Made by a program: the position numbers and the translations under genes. Source: Chitinophagales bacterium (GTDB lineage: Bacteria; Bacteroidota; Bacteroidia; Chitinophagales; Chitinophagaceae). Taken from it: 64,000 bases of DNA. The stretch spans positions 1,922,001 through 1,986,000 of the forward strand of contig JAFLBI010000001.1 in assembly GCA_017303835.1 (NCBI GenBank). The letters are read 5' to 3'. Shown piece by piece: positions 61,120 to 64,000 of this stretch. The notes below the pieces were generated by a model, which worked only from the letters and a program-made list of their open reading frames with translations, did no database searches and was not told where the DNA came from. Position 1 is the first letter of the stretch. Each line of letters begins with the position of its first letter.

Positions 61120-62090
61120 ACTGCTGTAAATATGGTTGTAAAAATAGCACCCTGCGGATAATTGTTTGTCACAGTAATGTTTGCCCCGAAATGATGTACA
61201 ATTTTACTGCAGAGATACAAGCCCAGGCCCGTACCCTTGGTAGTTCGGGTATTTTCATCGCCAGAGCGGTAGAATTTTTCGAAAATGCGTTTTTTGTCTG
61301 CATCAGGAATGCCTTTGCCATAATCTGTGACCATGAGGCTGGCTTTACCCTGACGTTGTTCCAGCTTAAGCGATACAGGTTTGTCTTTGGGTGAGTACTT
61401 GATTGCATTATCAATCAGGTTATTGATCAGCAATTGCATCATTAACTCATCTGCAAAAATGTATATCCCATCTTCAATATCAGACTCAATGGTTCGGGCA
61501 CTGTAGTGTATTCTTGCTTCCTGCACACAGTTGATGGCTACCTCACTCAGGTTTACTTCATGGGCAGTCATAGATAAAGCATCATCTCCCTCTAATCTTG
61601 ATGCCAGCAAAATATTGTTACAAAGATTATCGAGACGACCAGCTTCCTGAAGTGTATTGGTGATCAGCTTTTGCTGTCTGGCCTCATCTAGTTTTCTTTT
61701 CTGCAGGGTTTCCAGATTGAGTTTGGTAACAGCAATAGGTGTTTTCAATTCATGCGTTATCGCCATCATGAAATTCTGTTGCTGGGCAGCCAAACGAATT
61801 TGTCTCCGAACAGCACGATAAACAAACACTGCACCTACCATGATCAGGGCTAAGAATGTTACACCTTCACCAATATACTGCGCTGTTTTCCTATTACCCT
61901 CAGCAATCGCATCCAGCATGGCTTTGATATCATGCTGCTTTTCAGCTGCATCAATTCTAATTTCTGTAATACGTCTGTTTTGCCTTTCCAGTGCAATAAA
62001 CCACCAGATCAGCGCAGCAATAATATATAACAGTAAGAACCAATAGACTACTGTTACCAGCCTGAGTTTGCTTTTAGGAAAGATTGTCAT
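61116..62090 (-). CDS. sensor histidine kinase (HisKA type)
   Basis: A 324-residue kinase with two helices (about 10-33 and 72-92) enclosing only a ~38-residue extracytoplasmic loop, too small for a standard sensor domain. The HisKA motif MMAITHELKTPIAVTKLNLETLQ holds H113; the ATPase domain has NLIDNAIKYSP, VTDYGKGIP, FEKFYRSGDENTRTTKGTGLGLYLCSKIV. It overlaps gldH upstream and the regulator downstream by 4 bases each, so gldH, kinase and regulator are one unit. Confidence 0.95.
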   Translation of the reverse strand: MTIFPKSKLRLVTVVYWFLLLYIIAALIWWFIALERQNRRITEIRIDAAEKQHDIKAMLDAIAEGNRKTAQYIGEGVTFLALIMVGAVFVYRAVRRQIRLAAQQQNFMMAITHELKTPIAVTKLNLETLQKRKLDEARQQKLITNTLQEAGRLDNLCNNILLASRLEGDDALSMTAHEVNLSEVAINCVQEARIHYSARTIESDIEDGIYIFADELMMQLLINNLIDNAIKYSPKDKPVSLKLEQRQGKASLMVTDYGKGIPDADKKRIFEKFYRSGDENTRTTKGTGLGLYLCSKIVHHFGANITVTNNYPQGAIFTTIFTAV

Positions 62091-62554
62091 TCCGTTGCTT
62101 TTTCAACACGAATACCCGCATTCAATACATACTGCAATGGGTCTTCGCGCATAGCCTGTTTCAAACGAAATATATACTGGCCCTTACGCAGGCGGATGGG
62201 TTTGGGTGTTAAGCTGATGCGGTGATCATAAATATCGTCCATGCCCGTGCCCAGCCATCCTTTAGCAGGATCAGCCAATTTCAAATCCAACAATTGATAT
62301 TTCATGGCTTCTACAGGCGTTTGGGTTCCGATATTCACCCAGATATTGTTATAGCCATAGGCATCTTCATGTCTGAGAACGAGATAGATTCTATAAGACA
62401 CTGTGGTATCCTGCACATCAAATTTGAACTCCAGCGAATCTTTGCTGCTCCATTGATGATCCGGAAAGAAATGTTGTTGTTCTTTCAGTTCAATAGCTGT
62501 ACAGCTGTACAAACTCAAACCAATCAATATTGAAAAAAGAAGTTTCTGCAGCAT
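62087..62554 (-). CDS. gldH: gliding motility lipoprotein GldH
   Basis: A 155-residue lipoprotein: signal LLFSILIGLSLYSC with lipidated Cys near residue 18. EQQHFFPDHQWSSKDSLEFKFDVQDTTVSYRIYLVLRHEDAYGYNNIWVNI is typical for GldH, a protein required for gliding in Flavobacterium. Its stop overlaps the kinase start by 4 bases, and yicC ends 4 bases upstream of its start, so it lies in a dense transcription unit. Confidence 0.92.
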   Translation of the reverse strand: MLQKLLFSILIGLSLYSCTAIELKEQQHFFPDHQWSSKDSLEFKFDVQDTTVSYRIYLVLRHEDAYGYNNIWVNIGTQTPVEAMKYQLLDLKLADPAKGWLGTGMDDIYDHRISLTPKPIRLRKGQYIFRLKQAMREDPLQYVLNAGIRVEKATE

Positions 62555-62558
62555 ATAC

Positions 62559-63434
62559 TTATAAAATATTCAAGACTTGTTCTTTCGCTTTTTCCAATTC
62601 ATCCTTCATCAGAATTACGCATTTCTGAATAGTGGCATCATAAGCTTTTGAGCCGGTAGTATTGATTTCCCTGCCGAATTCTTGTAAAACGAAAGACAGT
62701 TTTTTACCCTTGCTACGCTCCTTGCCTTTCAGCACTTCGCGGAAATAATCGCAGTGATTCTTCAAGCGAACTTGCTCTTCACTGATATCAATTTTTTCGA
62801 TATAGTAAATCAGTTCTTGTTCCAGTCTGTTGGGATCATAGTTTTCCTTACCTACATTCTCTTCCAAAGTTTTCTTCAATCCCTCACGAATCTTTTCTCT
62901 GCGCAAGGGTTCTAAAGTGGCTATTTCAGCTTGCAATTGCTCAATCTGTTGCACACGATCCAACAAATCGGCTTCCAATACTTTGCCTTCTTCTGTTCTG
63001 TGTGTATTGATTTGTGTGATAGCATCCTGAAACACACGCTGAGCCGCAGCCCATTCCTCATCATTGAGTAACTCAGACTGGTTAGTAACCACTTCCGGTA
63101 AACGAAGGATAGCAGCGAGGAGCTGGCTATCATCGGCCTGCATTTCTTCAGCCACCTGCTTCACTGAAGTATAATAAGATTTCAGTAAGTCGGTATTAAT
63201 AGCCACTGGTTTGGATGCGCCATTGTTCTTGATGGTAGCAATACATTCCACGCTACCCCTTTCCAATGATTCGCTCAGCATCTGTCTGATATCGAATTCA
63301 AAAGGCTTGAGCTGTGCGGGTATATTGAGTCGCAAATCAAACTGTTTGCCGTTGAGTGAACGAAGTTCCACCAGCAATACCTTATCGCCAATAGATTGTT
63401 CACTGCGGCCATAGCCAGTCATGGAGTAGAGCAT
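62559..63434 (-). CDS. YicC-family endoribonuclease
   Basis: A 291-residue protein. It starts MLYSMTGYGRSEQ, then LLVELRSLNGKQFDLRLNIPAQLKPFE, and the C-terminal DUF1732 domain has EQELIYYIEKIDISEEQVRLKNHCDYF and GKKLSFVLQEFGREINTTGSKAYD. YicC proteins are RNA endonucleases implicated in sRNA and mRNA decay. It is the first gene of the unit yicC-gldH-kinase-regulator, though the 63434-63490 spacer contains no clear promoter. Confidence 0.93.
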   Translation of the reverse strand: MLYSMTGYGRSEQSIGDKVLLVELRSLNGKQFDLRLNIPAQLKPFEFDIRQMLSESLERGSVECIATIKNNGASKPVAINTDLLKSYYTSVKQVAEEMQADDSQLLAAILRLPEVVTNQSELLNDEEWAAAQRVFQDAITQINTHRTEEGKVLEADLLDRVQQIEQLQAEIATLEPLRREKIREGLKKTLEENVGKENYDPNRLEQELIYYIEKIDISEEQVRLKNHCDYFREVLKGKERSKGKKLSFVLQEFGREINTTGSKAYDATIQKCVILMKDELEKAKEQVLNIL

Positions 63435-63480
63435 AAATAATTCTTAGGCAGTAAAAGTAAATGAAAATGCGGGAAGCTCC

Positions 63481-63514
63481 CTAAAACAAAGCTGCCCCGT
63501 ATGAACGGGGCAGC
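63481..63514 (-). terminator. terminator after the SusE/SusF-like gene
   Basis: A 10-bp stem GCTGCCCCGT / ACGGGGCAGC (63491-63500, 63505-63514, loop ATGA); the minus strand continues TTTGTTTTAG. It lies 28 bases after the gene's stop. Confidence 0.8.
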
Positions 63515-63541
63515 AGCAGTAAAACTGTGAAAATCCGAATC

Positions 63542-64000
63542 TTACAACCTGGTTAGTGTGTAAGTATTGTTGGCCAGCTCTACGACAATCTTATAGTTGC
63601 CGCTAGTTGATGGAGCAGGCATATCTTCTCCTTCTGGTTTCAATGGACCGCCCAAACCAATATTGGCTGCACTACCATTCACTGCACCGTATTTCTTACC
63701 CCAGTTACCATTCTCAGGCAGGAAGAGGTATTTCTCACCGGCAGTTAATGCGATAGATGCAATTTCAAAGCGGGTAGCTGTAACGCGGGTAAATTGCTGT
63801 GATGGCACAGGAACAGGATTGCTCCAGCCACCAGGTGTAGCACCACCTACCAGGAAGAGACTGCTAGGCAAACCATGCTGCTGGGTAAATGGTGTTACAG
63901 TGAACTTACCAGCCTGAAAATCTACAACGATCTTATACAGACCTGGAGCAGCTGCTGGGCTGGGGAAATTATCACCACCACCAACACCTGGAGCGTAGTA
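63542..64000 (-). CDS. SusE/SusF-like outer-membrane lipoprotein, C-terminal part (5' beyond window)
   Basis: The frame is open to the window edge, giving the last 152 residues. Two similar blocks each end with YKIVV(D/E)... followed by a short strand (FTVTPF and YTLTRL), and the central LFLVGGATPGGWSNPVP plus GEKYLFLPENGNWGKKYG are typical of the starch-binding modules of SusE/SusF. These lipoproteins bind polysaccharide at the cell surface. A Sus locus therefore probably continues beyond 64000. An in-frame TTG at 63871 is inside the repeat and is not the start. Confidence 0.85.
   Translation of the reverse strand, partial: YYAPGVGGGDNFPSPAAAPGLYKIVVDFQAGKFTVTPFTQQHGLPSSLFLVGGATPGGWSNPVPVPSQQFTRVTATRFEIASIALTAGEKYLFLPENGNWGKKYGAVNGSAANIGLGGPLKPEGEDMPAPSTSGNYKIVVELANNTYTLTRL

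Noticed and set aside
63542-63871. Complete 109-residue gene starting at TTG 63871
   Set aside because: The same frame continues open to the window edge with SusE/SusF-like sequence, so this is the end of a longer gene.
1-64000. tRNA, rRNA, CRISPR arrays, insertion sequences, prophage or toxin-antitoxin pairs
   Set aside because: I looked for cloverleaf-like segments, regular direct repeats with spacers, transposase motifs and short paired ORFs and saw none that I could support; a computational scan could still reveal weak cases.

Overview
This window looks like the chromosome of a member of the Bacteroidota, most likely family Chitinophagaceae. The signs are SusC/SusD outer-membrane pairs, gliding and type IX secretion genes (gldD, gldE, gldH, porZ), a 31-residue AURKAIP1/COX24-type ribosomal protein, several proteins of Bacteroidota-restricted families, weak or absent Shine-Dalgarno sites, and promoters of the TTTG / TAnnTTTG type. 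The family-level placement is inference. I see no rRNA, tRNA, insertion sequence, prophage or CRISPR array. Nearly all of the window reads as core genome.

Layout. 1-4.3 kb: the end of an AI-2E-type permease, a PAP2-like membrane protein, rpoN and a DegT-type aminotransferase. 4.4-13.6 kb (+): a DUF5606 protein, a secreted GH3/beta-lactamase fusion, a DUF4836 lipoprotein, an ABC ATPase/permease pair and porZ. 13.7-14.9 kb: a stand-alone C-terminal half of carbamoyl-phosphate synthase. 14.9-17.6 kb (-): a seven-helix membrane protein, histidine kinase and NarL-type regulator in one unit, plus a small conserved unknown. 17.6-18.06 kb: a 471-base intergenic region with a cluster of inverted repeats and an orphan terminator. 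18-22.6 kb (+): comEC, purH and a DMT transporter. 22.6-29.6 kb (-): a deacetylase-like protein, a LutB-like protein, a DUF3109 protein and the gldD-gldE-ssb-mutY block. 29.8-32.8 kb (+): HU, a TPR protein, the bS22-like miniprotein and RNase G. 32.9-43.5 kb (-): two tandem Sus-type uptake units of different SusD subfamilies. 43.7-50.5 kb: a YugP-like metallopeptidase, radA, comF, a periplasmic glutathione peroxidase and a GT87-GT2-deacetylase operon. 50.7-57.9 kb: holB, ricT, an M3 oligopeptidase, a small lipoprotein and mutL. 57.9-64 kb (-): a PBP4-type carboxypeptidase, an arginase-fold protein, a response regulator/kinase/gldH operon, yicC and the end of a SusE/SusF-like gene.

How parts fit together. 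Cell-envelope functions dominate: peptidoglycan turnover (GH3/beta-lactamase fusion, PBP4), T9SS and gliding (porZ, gldD, gldE, gldH), nutrient import (two SusCD systems) and surface glycan or lipid modification (GT operon). DNA repair and replication genes are scattered through it (mutY, ssb, radA, mutL, holB, HU).

I found no clearly new multi-gene defence or mobile system. The observations most worth following up are the split CarB, the 7TM-kinase-regulator operon, the inverted-repeat cluster at 17.74-17.87 kb with its neighbouring orphan terminator, the MutL lacking both endonuclease signatures, and the arginase-fold protein with two substituted metal ligands. All functions are read from translated sequence and remembered family features; no database search was run.
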